This document shows positions 63,903-64,000 of a stretch of DNA of 64,000 nucleotides, one piece after another. The stretch covers positions 11,407,336 through 11,471,335 of the forward strand of contig NC_080717.1 of the NCBI RefSeq assembly GCF_019097595.1. The letters are read 5' to 3'. Source of the stretch: Hemibagrus wyckioides (lineage: Eukaryota; Chordata; Actinopteri; Siluriformes; Bagridae). The position numbers were made by a program, and so were the translations under genes. Under the pieces are notes generated by a model that saw only the letters and a list, made by a program, of their open reading frames with translations, made no database searches and was not told the DNA's origin. Every line of letters starts with the position of its first letter. The stretch's first letter is position 1.

Positions 63903-64000
63903 CTGCAACAGACAATGGACACCATGTTTAAATTTGTATCTGAATTTCGAAAGGTGAGTAAAAAAATCTAAGTAAATAAAATCAACAAAACAAATTATTT

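Overview
The window is vertebrate nuclear DNA, almost certainly from a ray-finned (teleost) fish. Genes are split into short exons with GT-AG introns. Intergenic DNA is AT-rich and full of dinucleotide and tetranucleotide microsatellites. The repeats are typical of fish: many Tc1/mariner families, tRNA-derived SINEs, and L2/Rex-like LINE pieces with (GAATT)n tails. The SINE and Tc1 types resemble those I know from catfishes and related otophysans, but that placement is inference. All three protein-coding genes lie on the minus strand.

Layout. (1) 1-5.7 kb: the 5' end of an endothelin receptor B gene (best guess ednrb2). It has a TATA-box promoter, a non-coding first exon and one coding exon ending after transmembrane helix 2; the rest lies beyond the left edge. 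(2) 5.9-38.5 kb: a gene-poor interval of about 33 kb made of repeats. It includes Tc1-type elements of at least five families (one apparently intact copy at 23.7-24.9 kb), a decayed LINE, SINEs, a long-inverted-repeat element holding a nested SINE, and unique-looking blocks that could be regulatory. (3) 38.5-48.7 kb: a complete rraga/RagA-B GTPase gene, nine coding exons rebuilt to 315 residues, plus a probable non-coding first exon. (4) 49-57.9 kb: intergenic DNA with a T-rich tandem array and a minisatellite of about 1.1 kb with a 19-bp unit. (5) 57.9-63.9 kb: the last eight exons of an FNDC3-family gene (FN3 repeats plus a C-terminal membrane anchor), continuing past the right edge.

The three genes have no known shared pathway: a neural-crest/pigment-cell GPCR, a lysosomal mTORC1-activating GTPase, and an FN3 membrane protein. 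Their adjacency is best read as ancient synteny. Human EDNRB and FNDC3A are both on chromosome 13 and RRAGB is on X, matching a duplicated block that kept ednrb2 and an X-type FNDC3 copy in fish. I found no rRNA or functional tRNA gene, no CRISPR array and no recognisable retroviral gene.
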